Shown in pieces: positions 35,332 through 44,217 of a stretch of 64,000 bases of DNA. The position numbers and the translations under genes are program-made. Each line of letters starts with the position of its first letter. The stretch's first letter is position 1. A model generated the notes under the pieces. The model was not told the DNA's origin, searched no databases, and saw only the letters and a program-made list of their open reading frames with translations. The stretch comes from Pontibacterium granulatum (lineage in GTDB: Bacteria > Pseudomonadota > Gammaproteobacteria > Pseudomonadales > Balneatricaceae). Location: contig NZ_JASBRH010000012.1 in assembly GCF_029961155.1 (NCBI RefSeq), positions 1-64,000 on the forward strand, given 5' to 3'.

Positions 35332-38213
35332 TGACTTTGCAGTATTTTGATCCGAACAAGGACTACGGTACCCCGGCACGTCTGTCGGAAAAGATGGTGA
35401 CCCTGCAGATTGACGGTGTGGAAGTGACCGTACCGGAAGGCACCTCAGTGCTGCGCGCTGCGGCGGAAGCGGATATCAATATCCCGAAACTCTGTGCCTC
35501 CGACAACCTGGAAGCGTTTGGGTCCTGCCGTATCTGTGCGGTAGAGATCGAAGGTCGCCGTGGTACCCCGGCATCCTGTACCACCCCGGTGGAAGCGGGC
35601 ATGCAGGTGAACACCCAGACCGACAAGCTGGCCCGTCTGCGCCGCAATATCATGGAACTGTACATCTCCGACCACCCGCTGGACTGTCTGACCTGTCCGA
35701 GCAACGGTGACTGCGAGCTGCAGGACATGGCCGGTGCCGTAGGCCTGCGTGAGGTGCGTTACGGTTTTGCCGGCAACAATCACCTGGATGCCGAGAAAGA
35801 CGAATCCAACCCGTATTTCACCTTCGATCCGAGCAAATGTATCGTTTGCTCCCGCTGTGTGCGTGCCTGTGAAGAGGTGCAGGGTACCTTTGCGCTGACT
35901 ATCGATGGTCGTGGCTTCGAGTCCAAGGTTGCAGCGGGTCAGGATCAGCCGTTCCTGGAATCTGATTGTGTATCCTGTGGTGCCTGTGTCCAGGCGTGTC
36001 CTACCTCCACCCTGATGGAAAAATCGGTCATCGACCGCGGCCAGCCGGAACACAGTGTAGTGACCACCTGTGCGTACTGTGGTGTGGGCTGTCAGTTCAA
36101 GGCGGAGATGAAGGGTTCGGAAGTGATCCGCATGGTGCCATACAAAGACGGTCAGGCGAACCACGGTCACTCCTGTGTGAAAGGGCGCTTCGCGTTTGGT
36201 TATGCCACCCACGAAGACCGTATCACCCAACCGATGATCCGTGACTCCATCGACCAGCCTTGGCAGGAAGTATCCTGGGATGAAGCGCTGAGTTTTGCCG
36301 CCAACAAACTGCGCGGTATTCAGGAGACATACGGCCGTGAAAGTATCGGTGGTATCACGTCCTCCCGTTGTACCAACGAAGAAACCTACCTGGTGCAGAA
36401 ACTGATCCGTGCCGGTTTCGGTAACAACAACACCGATACCTGTGCCCGTGTCTGTCACTCACCAACCGGTTACGGTCTGAAAACCACCCTGGGTGAGTCT
36501 GCCGGTACCCAGACCTTCGATTCCGTAATGCACGCCGATGCCGTGATGGTGATCGGCGCGAACCCAACGGATGCGCACCCGGTATTTGGTTCCCTGCTGA
36601 AGAAACGCCTGCGTCAGGGCGCCAAACTGATCGTGGCCGACCCGCGTCGTATCGATCTGGTGAAGAGCCCTCACGTAGAGACCCAGCATCATTTGAAACT
36701 GCGTCCGGGCAGCAACGTGGCGTTTATCAACGCCATGGCACACGTGGTGATCACCGAAGGCCTGGAAGATACCGCATTTATCGCCGAGCGTTGTGAGGAC
36801 AGCGCCTACCAGGCGTGGCGCAGCTTTATCAGCGAAGAACGTCACTCTCCGGAGAACACCGAGTCGATTACCGGTATCCCGGCAGGCGAACTGCGCGGTG
36901 CGGCACGTATCTACGCCGAGGCGAAAAACGCTGCAATCTACTACGGTCTGGGCGTAACCGAGCACAGCCAGGGGTCCAGCATGGTCATGGGTATTGCCAA
37001 CCTGGCGCTGGCGACCGGCAACATCGGCCGTGAAGGTGTGGGTGTGAACCCTCTGCGTGGTCAGAATAACGTACAGGGTTCCTGCGATATGGGCTCCTTC
37101 CCGCACGAGCTGCCGGGCTACCAGCACGTTGCCGATGACACAGTTCGTGCCCGCTTCGAGGCGGCCTGGGGTGTGACCTTGGACAACGAGCCGGGCCTGC
37201 GTATTCCGAACATGTTTGATGCTGCGCTGGATGGGACCTACAAGGGTATGTACTGCCAGGGCGAAGATATCGCCCAGTCTGACCCGAACACCAACCATGT
37301 TGAGGCGGCGCTGCGTTCCCTGGAATGTCTGGTGGTGCAGGATATCTTCCTCAACGAAACGGCGAAGTTTGCCCACGTCTTCTTGCCGGGTGCGTCCTTC
37401 CTGGAGAAAGACGGTACCTTCACCAACGCCGAGCGTCGTATCAACCGCGTCCGCAAGGTGATGCCACCGCTGGCTGGTAAGCAGGACTGGGAAGTGACCC
37501 AGGCGTTGTCCAACGCGCTGGGCTATGAGATGAACTACGCGCATCCGTCCGAAATCATGGACGAGATTGCCAGCCTGACCCCAACCTTCACCGGCGTCAG
37601 CTACGATCGCCTGGAAGAACTGGGCAGTATCCAGTGGCCATGCAACGATGAGGCGCCGGAAGGTACACCGATCATGCATCTGGAGAGTTTCCCGATCGGT
37701 AAAGGTCACTTTGCGATTACCGAGTACGTGGCAACCGAAGAGCGCTCAAGCCGTAAGTATCCGCTGTTGCTGACCACCGGTCGTATCCTGTCGCAGTACA
37801 ACGTGGGTGCACAGACCCGCCGTACCGACAACCAGGCATGGCACGACGAAGATGTGCTGGAACTGCATCCACAGGACGCTGAAGATCGCGGCATTGTGGA
37901 CGGTGACTGGGTGGGGATTGCCAGCCGCGCTGGCGAAACCGTGATGCGTGCCAAGGTTTCCGACCGTATGCAGCCGGGTGTGATCTACACCACTTTCCAC
38001 CATCCGGGCAGCGGTGCCAACGTGGTAACCACCGACAACTCCGACTGGGCAACCAACTGTCCGGAGTACAAGGTGACCGCGGTACAGGTTGTGAAGGTAA
38101 ACCAGCCATCCGAATGGCAGCAACGCTACCGCGACTTTAACGAGCAGCAGAAAGCGGCGCTGGCACAGGCCCGGGCCGAAGGCCGTGACCGTAAATCCCG
38201 GAGCCGGGTGTAA
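35331..38213 (+). CDS. fdsA: NAD-dependent formate dehydrogenase alpha (molybdenum) subunit
   Basis: The 960-residue catalytic subunit oxidises formate to CO2. In order it shows a NuoG-like [2Fe-2S] domain (CASDNLEAFGSCRICAVE), a His-Cys [4Fe-4S] site (HPLDCLTCPSNGDC), two [4Fe-4S] ferredoxin motifs (CIVCSRCVRAC, CVSCGACVQAC), a further cluster CAYCGVGCQFK, and the bis-MGD domain with the catalytic-type Cys in CARVCHSPTGYG. It is therefore a Cys, not selenocysteine, enzyme. Confidence 0.96.
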   Translation: MTLQYFDPNKDYGTPARLSEKMVTLQIDGVEVTVPEGTSVLRAAAEADINIPKLCASDNLEAFGSCRICAVEIEGRRGTPASCTTPVEAGMQVNTQTDKLARLRRNIMELYISDHPLDCLTCPSNGDCELQDMAGAVGLREVRYGFAGNNHLDAEKDESNPYFTFDPSKCIVCSRCVRACEEVQGTFALTIDGRGFESKVAAGQDQPFLESDCVSCGACVQACPTSTLMEKSVIDRGQPEHSVVTTCAYCGVGCQFKAEMKGSEVIRMVPYKDGQANHGHSCVKGRFAFGYATHEDRITQPMIRDSIDQPWQEVSWDEALSFAANKLRGIQETYGRESIGGITSSRCTNEETYLVQKLIRAGFGNNNTDTCARVCHSPTGYGLKTTLGESAGTQTFDSVMHADAVMVIGANPTDAHPVFGSLLKKRLRQGAKLIVADPRRIDLVKSPHVETQHHLKLRPGSNVAFINAMAHVVITEGLEDTAFIAERCEDSAYQAWRSFISEERHSPENTESITGIPAGELRGAARIYAEAKNAAIYYGLGVTEHSQGSSMVMGIANLALATGNIGREGVGVNPLRGQNNVQGSCDMGSFPHELPGYQHVADDTVRARFEAAWGVTLDNEPGLRIPNMFDAALDGTYKGMYCQGEDIAQSDPNTNHVEAALRSLECLVVQDIFLNETAKFAHVFLPGASFLEKDGTFTNAERRINRVRKVMPPLAGKQDWEVTQALSNALGYEMNYAHPSEIMDEIASLTPTFTGVSYDRLEELGSIQWPCNDEAPEGTPIMHLESFPIGKGHFAITEYVATEERSSRKYPLLLTTGRILSQYNVGAQTRRTDNQAWHDEDVLELHPQDAEDRGIVDGDWVGIASRAGETVMRAKVSDRMQPGVIYTTFHHPGSGANVVTTDNSDWATNCPEYKVTAVQVVKVNQPSEWQQRYRDFNEQQKAALAQARAEGRDRKSRSRV

Positions 38214-38216
38214 GTC

Positions 38217-39068
38217 ATGGCTGCCCGACCAGAACCGCATATGACTGACAGCAAGCATCCTTGCCGTGAAGACAGTGTCTGTGCCGTACCGGTGCAGCGT
38301 TGCCGCCCCGGCGAGGATGAGCTGGCGGAAGACCTGATCGCCCAGGAAGTGCCGGTAGCATTGGTCTACAACGGTATCTCCCACGTGGTGATGATGGCCT
38401 CGCCGCTGGATCTGGAAGACTTTGCGGTGGGGTTCAGCCTGAGTGAAGGGATCGTCGAGCAGATCGGCGAGATCTACGATATCAGCCTCGACTATGACCC
38501 TGCGAATCTGGTGCTGGGGGTGGCGGTCAACCTGACCATCGCCGCCCAGCGCCAGATGGAGCTGAAGCGTCGCCGTCGCAACCTGACCGGCCGTACCGGC
38601 TGTGGTTTATGCGGCACTGAATCCCTGCAGGACGCGGTGCGACCGGTCTCGCCGGTTACACCGCAACCCTTGGTGGGTGGCGAGGCCGTCGAACAGGCGG
38701 TCGCCACTCTGGTGGAGAACCAGCCGCTGCAGGCAATGACCGGTGCCTTCCACGGCGCTGCCTGGTGTGACCTGCAGGGCAATATCCTGCAGTTGCGCGA
38801 AGATGTCGGGCGGCATAACGCGCTGGATAAACTGCTGGGGCACCTGCGCCGCAGTCACGTGGATCTGGCGCAGGGCTTTGTGCTGGTATCCAGCCGGGCC
38901 AGCTACGAAATGGTTTATAAAAGCAGCCGGTGTGGGGCAGCAACGCTGGTGGCCGTATCGGCACCCACTGCACTGGCACTAAAACAAGCGCGGGAAGCGG
39001 GGTTAAACTTAATTGGCTTCGCCCGTCCCGGCCGTCACGTGGTGTATCACCGCGCGATCGAAGAATAA
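38217..39068 (+). CDS. fdhD: Formate dehydrogenase sulfurtransferase/chaperone FdhD (FdsC)
   Basis: The 283-residue protein contains the FdhD signature GRTGCGLCGTESL (CGxCG) and the C-terminal region CGAATLVAVSAPTALALK. FdhD transfers sulfur to the molybdenum cofactor of formate dehydrogenase. ATG at 38217 lies 4 bases after fdsA; a second in-frame ATG at 38241 is possible. Confidence 0.93.
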   Translation: MAARPEPHMTDSKHPCREDSVCAVPVQRCRPGEDELAEDLIAQEVPVALVYNGISHVVMMASPLDLEDFAVGFSLSEGIVEQIGEIYDISLDYDPANLVLGVAVNLTIAAQRQMELKRRRRNLTGRTGCGLCGTESLQDAVRPVSPVTPQPLVGGEAVEQAVATLVENQPLQAMTGAFHGAAWCDLQGNILQLREDVGRHNALDKLLGHLRRSHVDLAQGFVLVSSRASYEMVYKSSRCGAATLVAVSAPTALALKQAREAGLNLIGFARPGRHVVYHRAIEE

Positions 39069-39090
39069 GATTTTGGAGGAATACCGGACT

Positions 39091-39306
39091 ATGGGCAGCC
39101 ATCAGTTAGCCAGCCTGATCCGAATGGCCAATCAGATTGCGGACAACAACCGCCATGTGGGCGACGATACTGCAGTTGCGCAGGTTGTCAGCAGCCACCT
39201 GAGCCGCTTTTGGGCGCGCTCGATGAAAGAGCAGATTCGCGAGTATCTGCAGGCCGGTGGTGAAGAACTGCACCCTGTGGTGAAACAGGCGGTACAGCAA
39301 CTTTAA
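39091..39306 (+). CDS. fdsD: Formate dehydrogenase delta subunit
   Basis: A 71-residue product, MGSHQLASLIRMANQIADNN with NPF-type FdsD features and a C-terminal EELHPVVKQAVQQL. An in-frame start at 39013 lies inside fdhD; the ATG at 39091 has a strong TTGGAGGA site. FdsD supports assembly or stability of the Fds complex. Confidence 0.9.
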   Translation: MGSHQLASLIRMANQIADNNRHVGDDTAVAQVVSSHLSRFWARSMKEQIREYLQAGGEELHPVVKQAVQQL

Positions 39307-39309
39307 GTA

Positions 39310-39363
39310 AGGAAGGAGCAAATAAGTCCTTTAGGCACTCACGGGACTTATGCGCTCCTTCCT
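39310..39363 (+). promoter_or_regulatory. Large hairpin after the fds operon
   Basis: AGGAAGGAGC pairs with GCTCCTTCCT, and after a two-base mismatch ATAAGTCC pairs with GGACTTAT, giving an 18-bp stem in two segments. No T-run follows, so it may stabilise the fds message or pause transcription rather than terminate it. Confidence 0.6.
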
Positions 39364-39403
39364 AAGTCAAGGATATCAATTTTCGCCAGTGCGAAACGCT
39401 TTT

Positions 39404-39478
39404 GCTTTACAGCAAAAGATAAAACTCTATTATCGAAAGAACGTGAGTTCTGAATTAACGCAGAGGTGCTATTCAGAA
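39404..39478 (+). promoter_or_regulatory. Further hairpins upstream of the RmlD-like gene
   Basis: CTTTTGC / GCAAAAG around 39400-39420 and TTCTGAAT (39448-39455) / ATTCAGAA (39471-39478) are perfect short stems in the 236-base gap after fdsD. Their role is unknown; a structured leader or small RNA is possible. Confidence 0.35.
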
Positions 39479-39542
39479 TCCGCTGTGTGGTGGGTGGCCA
39501 CAACTCTCGTTGACGTTATGAAGGATGGGTTTTTCGCCTGGT

Positions 39543-40472
39543 ATGACATTCGAAGATTACACAAAACCGGTAAAGATCCTGGTGACCGGTGCAACCGGCC
39601 AGGTGGGTTCCTCCATTGTGCAGAGGAGCGAAGACGATAGTTTTTTTTCCGTGGTGGGGCTGGGCCCAAAGGAGCTGGATATCACCTCGGAGGAGCAGAT
39701 TCACGAAAAGCTGGATCTCTATCTACCGGACTACGTAATCAACTGTGCTGGCTACAACGGTGTGGATGCCGCGCAACACGAACATGAGCGCTGTTATGCG
39801 GTGAATACAGCCGGTGTGGATAAACTGGCCCGCGCCTGTGGTGATCTGTCGATCCCGATGGTGCATATTTCCAGCGACTTTGTGTTTGATGGCCACTACG
39901 AAAGTGGTTATCGCGAGGATGATGAAGTCTCGCCGCTGGGCGTCTACGGCGACAGCAAATGGTTGGGCGAAGAGGCGCTGCGCCAAGTGCTGCCACAACA
40001 CATTATTCTGCGCGTCAGTTGGGTGTTCAGCGAAACCGGCAACAACTTTGTGACCCGGACCTTGGAGCGGGCACGGAGCCAACTGGAGATCCGTGCGGTC
40101 AGCGATCGCATCGGATGCCCAACCGCCGCGTCCGATGTGGCACGGGTGGTGCTGGCGATGCTGAAGCAGATCCATAATGGCGCAGAAGCCTGGGGAACCT
40201 ACCACTACTGTGGTGGCGAGGTGAGTAACCGTTACAGCTTCTGTAAAGAGATTATCTCGCTGGCAATGGGGTACGAAGAGCTGGCGATGGAAAAGCTGAC
40301 GGCGGTCAGCGCCAGTCAGTACGCGAAAGAGGTGCAGCGTCCCGGTTCATCGGTTCTGGAGTGCAAGAAGCTGTTGAATACCTTTGGTATCCATCAGCGT
40401 CCGTGGCGCAGTGACCTGTCTGAAGTAATCCGCTTTCACTACAACCTGCGCAAGCAGGCGGTGGAAAGCTAA
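39543..40472 (+). CDS. RmlD-like NAD(P)-dependent sugar-nucleotide reductase
   Basis: About 309 residues of the RmlD substrate-binding/SDR family: ILVTGATGQVGSSIVQR, YVINCAGYNGVDAAQHE, VNTAGVDKLARAC, HISSDFVFDG, and Y-x3-K in VYGDSKWLGEE. RmlD reduces dTDP-4-dehydrorhamnose, but no rhamnose genes are nearby, so the substrate is open. The ATG at 39543 puts the Rossmann motif at the usual distance; an in-frame ATG at 39525 is an alternative. Confidence 0.8.
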   Translation: MTFEDYTKPVKILVTGATGQVGSSIVQRSEDDSFFSVVGLGPKELDITSEEQIHEKLDLYLPDYVINCAGYNGVDAAQHEHERCYAVNTAGVDKLARACGDLSIPMVHISSDFVFDGHYESGYREDDEVSPLGVYGDSKWLGEEALRQVLPQHIILRVSWVFSETGNNFVTRTLERARSQLEIRAVSDRIGCPTAASDVARVVLAMLKQIHNGAEAWGTYHYCGGEVSNRYSFCKEIISLAMGYEELAMEKLTAVSASQYAKEVQRPGSSVLECKKLLNTFGIHQRPWRSDLSEVIRFHYNLRKQAVES

Positions 40473-40479
40473 TATTTAG

Positions 40480-40869
40480 TTACAGCCACACCGTCCAGGG
40501 TTGTGGATGGTGTGTAATGGCAACCGCGACGATATAAGCGGCGGCCAGCATTGCCCCGGTAAGGGCAACAATACGAATGGCCCGGGTGCGTCCCCGGCGC
40601 AGGGCGACACTGCCCAGGACGATATATAACAGCAGGCCGAGAACTTTTGCCGTCAGCCAGCTGTCCACAAAAGGATACTGCTGCAGCTTATATGCCAGCA
40701 GACCGGCACTCACCAGCAGTACGGTGTCGATGCTATCCGGACCAATGCGCATCCAGCGTTTGTTGAGCAGACGCGGTTTCTGCAGCATGCACCAGCCACG
40801 GAACAGGAAGAAGGTCAGGCTCAGGACTACAGCCGTGACATGGATATGTTTAATCGCCAAGTAGCTCAT
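40480..40869 (-). CDS. SirB2-family membrane protein
   Basis: The 129-residue protein has four hydrophobic segments and the SirB pattern: YLAIKHIHVTAVVLSLTFFL, KRWMRIGPDSIDTVLLVSAG and LTAKVLGLLLYIVLG. SirB proteins are small inner-membrane proteins of uncertain function. The gene converges on the RmlD-like gene and diverges from moaA. Confidence 0.82.
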   Translation of the reverse strand: MSYLAIKHIHVTAVVLSLTFFLFRGWCMLQKPRLLNKRWMRIGPDSIDTVLLVSAGLLAYKLQQYPFVDSWLTAKVLGLLLYIVLGSVALRRGRTRAIRIVALTGAMLAAAYIVAVAITHHPQPWTVWL

Positions 40870-40938
40870 TTTGGAATATCTAAACGGTATAAGGTTGTAT
40901 CTGAATCTGCTGTACTAGGATGAGCGAATAAAGTTTAC

Positions 40939-40973
40939 ACAGGTTTTTATCGTAAAGTTGGATAAAAACCTGT
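40939..40973. promoter_or_regulatory. 13-bp perfect inverted repeat upstream of moaA
   Basis: ACAGGTTTTTATC and GATAAAAACCTGT form a perfect 13-bp stem with a 9-base loop, ending 19 bases before the moaA ATG and between divergent genes. It could be an operator or a leader hairpin affecting translation. It does not resemble the known Moco RNA motif. Confidence 0.55.
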
Positions 40974-40992
40974 TCATTGATATTGGTTAGTT

Positions 40993-42003
40993 ATGAGTAC
41001 TCAGTCCGAACAACAAAAACAAGCGCTGATTGATGACTTTGGCCGCCGGGTTGATTACGTGCGGTTGTCGGTGACCGACCGGTGTGATTTCCGCTGCGTA
41101 TACTGCATGAGTGAAAACATGCAGTTTCTGCCCAAGCAGCAGGTGCTGACCCTGGAGGAGATCTACAACGTCGCCGAGTCGTTTGTCGAACTGGGTGTGA
41201 AAAAGATCCGTCTTACCGGCGGTGAGCCACTGGTGCGTCGCGGTGTGATGGATCTGATCCGTGCGATTGGTAAGTTGCCGGTGGAGTTGGTAATCACCAC
41301 CAATGGCTCCCAGCTGGGTCATATGGCGGGTGACCTGCGCGATGCCGGTGTCTCGCGCCTGAATATCAGCCTCGACAGTCTGCGTCGGGATCGCTTCCAG
41401 CGAATGACCCGTAGTGATCGTCTGGATCAGGTATTGGCCGGTATTGATGCTGCCCGTGAAGCGGGCTTTGAGAAGATCAAGCTGAACGCCGTGGTGATGA
41501 AGGGCCGTAACGATGACGAAGTACTGGACCTGGTCGATTACGCACGTAATAAACAGCTGGATGTAAGCTTTATTGAAGAGATGCCGCTTGGTGGTATCAC
41601 TGAGCATGACCGGGCCGAAGCCTACTGCTCCAGCGATGAAGTGCAGCAGATTATCGAACAACGTTATCCGTTGATGGCCACCACCGAACGCACTGCCGGT
41701 CCATCCCGTTACTTCCGTATGGCTGACAGTGAGAGCCGTATCGGTTTTATCTCGCCCCACAGCCATAACTTCTGCAGTGAATGTAACCGCGTACGTGTCA
41801 CCGTGGAAGGGCGTTTGCTGCTCTGCCTGGGCAACGAGCATTCGGTGGACCTGCGCAAGATCATGCGCGCCAATCCGGGTGATCAGGAGCTGCTGCGCCA
41901 GACCATCATCGATTCCATGGGCCTGAAGCCGGAGCGTCACTGGTTTGATCTGGAAGAAGATGAGCCACAGATCCTGCGCTTTATGAACATGACCGGGGGC
42001 TGA
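40993..42003 (+). CDS. moaA: GTP 3',8-cyclase MoaA
   Basis: This radical SAM enzyme converts GTP to 3',8-cyclo-GTP, the first step of molybdenum cofactor synthesis. The 336-residue product has the SAM-cluster motif [19 protein letters not shown], the C-terminal substrate-cluster cysteines CSECNRVRV...LLLCLG, and the functional C-terminal Gly-Gly. Confidence 0.97.
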   Translation: MSTQSEQQKQALIDDFGRRVDYVRLSVTDRCDFRCVYCMSENMQFLPKQQVLTLEEIYNVAESFVELGVKKIRLTGGEPLVRRGVMDLIRAIGKLPVELVITTNGSQLGHMAGDLRDAGVSRLNISLDSLRRDRFQRMTRSDRLDQVLAGIDAAREAGFEKIKLNAVVMKGRNDDEVLDLVDYARNKQLDVSFIEEMPLGGITEHDRAEAYCSSDEVQQIIEQRYPLMATTERTAGPSRYFRMADSESRIGFISPHSHNFCSECNRVRVTVEGRLLLCLGNEHSVDLRKIMRANPGDQELLRQTIIDSMGLKPERHWFDLEEDEPQILRFMNMTGG

Positions 42004-42120
42004 CCAGCATCAGCCTTCGTCCTCACCACTGTTGTGATACAGTGGTGCCATTCTCAGATTCGCACGCCCTGATAAGCCGGGCGCGCCAGCCAATGTGTAA
42101 CAGATTCAGGAGTTTCAACC

Positions 42121-42660
42121 ATGGGCCATGCATCCGCACAGGCAGAGTTTATCCCGCTTAATATCGCCGTTCTGACGGTATCCGATACCCGCGATGAGGC
42201 CACCGACAAATCCGGTCTGGCGTTGGTGGAGTGTCTGCAGACGGCAGGGCATACCCTGGTTGAGAAAATCATCGTTAAGGACGATGTATACCAGATGCGC
42301 GCCGTAACCTCCCAGTGGATCGCCGACCCCAAGGTGCAGGTGATCATCTCCACCGGTGGTACCGGTTTTGCCAACCGCGATTCTACGCCGGAAGCGATGC
42401 AGCCGCTGTTTGATAAAGAGATTGAGGGATTTGGTGAGCTGTTCCGCCAGATCTCCTTCGAAGAGATCGGCACCTCTACCATCCAGTCCCGTGCGATGGG
42501 TGGTCTGGCTAACGGTACCGTGATCTTCTGTCTGCCGGGTTCCACCGGTGCGTGTCGCACTGGATGGGAGAAGGTGATCAAGGATCAGTTGGATAACCGT
42601 TTCCGTCCGTGCAATTTCGTCGAAATGATCCTGAAGCATAGCGCAAACAGCGCCGTTTAA
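42121..42660 (+). CDS. moaB: Molybdopterin adenylyltransferase MoaB
   Basis: The 179-residue product has the MoaB/MogA fold with IAVLTVSDTRDEATDKSG, IISTGGTGFANRDSTPEA and the CLPGSTGACRTGW loop. It adenylates molybdopterin before metal insertion. It follows moaA and is 36 bases before moeA. Confidence 0.94.
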   Translation: MGHASAQAEFIPLNIAVLTVSDTRDEATDKSGLALVECLQTAGHTLVEKIIVKDDVYQMRAVTSQWIADPKVQVIISTGGTGFANRDSTPEAMQPLFDKEIEGFGELFRQISFEEIGTSTIQSRAMGGLANGTVIFCLPGSTGACRTGWEKVIKDQLDNRFRPCNFVEMILKHSANSAV

Positions 42661-42696
42661 GACCCCAGCTTGCCCGAGGGAAGAAGGAGAGTAGCG

Positions 42697-43914
42697 ATGA
42701 GCAGTTGTGATAATCCGGGGTTGATGCCTATCGACGAGGCGTTGGCGCGCCTGCTGGACAACACCGCAGTAACGGCCGGTGTGGAAACGGTGCCGGTGCA
42801 ATCCGCAATCGGACGTGTGTTGGCCGAATCGCCGATTGCGGCAGTGGATGTGCCGCCGGCGGACAACAGCAGTATGGACGGTTACGCGGTGTGTATTGCG
42901 GATCTGGATGCCGAACAGGAAACCGCCTTGCCGGTCAGCGCCCGTATCCCTGCAGGGCAAGCACCGGGAACGCTGCAGCCGGGTACTTGTGCCCGCATCT
43001 TTACCGGTGCCGAGATACCGGCGGGGGCGGATGCGGTGGTGATGCAAGAGCAGACCCGCGTTGAAGGCGACCAGGTCGTGTTTCCGGCTGGCGTAAAAGA
43101 CCAGCAGAACATCCGTCCTAAAGGGCAGGATATAGAGCAGGGCGCCGCAACGCTGGCCCGGGGCACCCGTTTGCAACCGGCAGACTTGGGTGTGCTGGCT
43201 TCGACGGGCCTGGCTGAAGTCAACGTCTATAAACCGTTGCGCGTGGCGTTGCTTTGCACCGGTGATGAACTGGTCGAGCCGGGTGAGCCGCTGGCGGCGG
43301 GTCAGATCTACAACTCCAACCGCTTCCTGCTGGCGGGTCTGCTGGCGAAGCTGGGTATGGAGTTAGTGAACCTGGGACGGGTGCAGGACACTGCCGAAGA
43401 TACCGAGCGCGCCCTGCGCACAGCGGCGGCTCAGGCGGATGTGATCGTCAGCACCGGTGGCGTCTCTGTGGGTGAAGAGGATCACGTCAAAGCCGTTGTT
43501 GAGAAACTGGGCCGTCTCGATCTGTGGCGTATCAGGATCAAACCGGGCAAACCGCTGGCCTACGGTCAGGTGCAGGGGGTGCCGTTCTTTGGCTTGCCGG
43601 GTAACCCGGCTTCCAGCCTGATCACCTTCTGTCTACTGGCCCGCCCATGCCTGCTCAAGCAGCAGGGTGCAAATGTGGAAGCGCCGATGATGTTGCAGGC
43701 GCCGGCCGGATTTACCCGTTCCCGTGCCATCGTGCGTCAGGAATACCTGCGTGCGCGATTTGACAATGGCCGTGTCGAGCCGTTCGGCAACCAGAGTTCC
43801 GGCATGCTTTCGTCTGCCAGCTGGGCCAATGGTCTGGCGGTGATTGCGCCGAATACCCAGGTGGTGGAAGGCGATCTTGTGGGCTTTATCCCGTTTTCAG
43901 AACTCCTTTCTTAA
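42697..43914 (+). CDS. moeA: Molybdopterin molybdenumtransferase MoeA
   Basis: The 405-residue enzyme inserts molybdate into adenylated molybdopterin. It shows [47 protein letters not shown] and [14 protein letters not shown]. The ATG at 42697 follows AAGGAGAG and gives a normal N-terminus; the in-frame ATG at 42670 lacks such a site. Confidence 0.96.
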   Translation: MSSCDNPGLMPIDEALARLLDNTAVTAGVETVPVQSAIGRVLAESPIAAVDVPPADNSSMDGYAVCIADLDAEQETALPVSARIPAGQAPGTLQPGTCARIFTGAEIPAGADAVVMQEQTRVEGDQVVFPAGVKDQQNIRPKGQDIEQGAATLARGTRLQPADLGVLASTGLAEVNVYKPLRVALLCTGDELVEPGEPLAAGQIYNSNRFLLAGLLAKLGMELVNLGRVQDTAEDTERALRTAAAQADVIVSTGGVSVGEEDHVKAVVEKLGRLDLWRIRIKPGKPLAYGQVQGVPFFGLPGNPASSLITFCLLARPCLLKQQGANVEAPMMLQAPAGFTRSRAIVRQEYLRARFDNGRVEPFGNQSSGMLSSASWANGLAVIAPNTQVVEGDLVGFIPFSELLS

Positions 43915-44217
43915 ACTCTTTCGCGATGCGAGGATATTGATCCGTGTCGCGGATTAAGGAACCAGCGAACAGGTCCGAAACGCCTCTGAATACCCCGAAG
44001 GGAGGGCGCTAAAACAGCTTTCTGCTTTGTCAGGCCGCTTGGAAAGGACCAGTCATTCCGCTGCACTGCCTTTCGCGCATAAAGCCGTTTTATCGACCGC
44101 AGAGAAAGTATCGGACTTATTCGCAGGTTCCTTGATCTTTCCACGCTGTAAGTTGCCGCTTAAAACGGTAAAATAGGCGCCTTTTTTCAACATATGGCAA
44201 TTTAAACAGAGGGGCTA
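43915..44217. other. 303-base gap after moeA, mostly one near-palindrome
   Basis: No convincing gene is present; a 77-residue frame on the minus strand lies wholly inside the inverted repeat and has no ribosome-binding site. The last 80 bases are AT-richer and probably carry the promoter of the acyltransferase gene. Confidence 0.6.
43952..44137. repeat. 186-bp imperfect palindrome (MITE-like or structured RNA)
   Basis: The outer arms 43952-43979 and 44110-44137 match as an inverted repeat at 23 of 28 positions, starting GATTAAGGAACC on the left and ending GGTTCCTTGATC on the right. A second pair, 44010-44025 and 44077-44092, matches at 14 of 16 (TAAAACAGCTTT against AAAGCCGTTTTA). I saw no clear target-site duplication or open reading frame of a transposase. 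A miniature inverted-repeat element or a folded RNA would both fit. Confidence 0.6.

Noticed and set aside
40870-40992. Moco riboswitch before moaA
   Set aside because: The region is short and holds a simple inverted repeat; it lacks the multi-stem layout of the Moco RNA motif.
43911-44144. A 77-residue minus-strand reading frame after moeA
   Set aside because: It lies almost wholly within the near-palindromic element, has no ribosome-binding site and no recognisable domain; the frame follows from the repeat.
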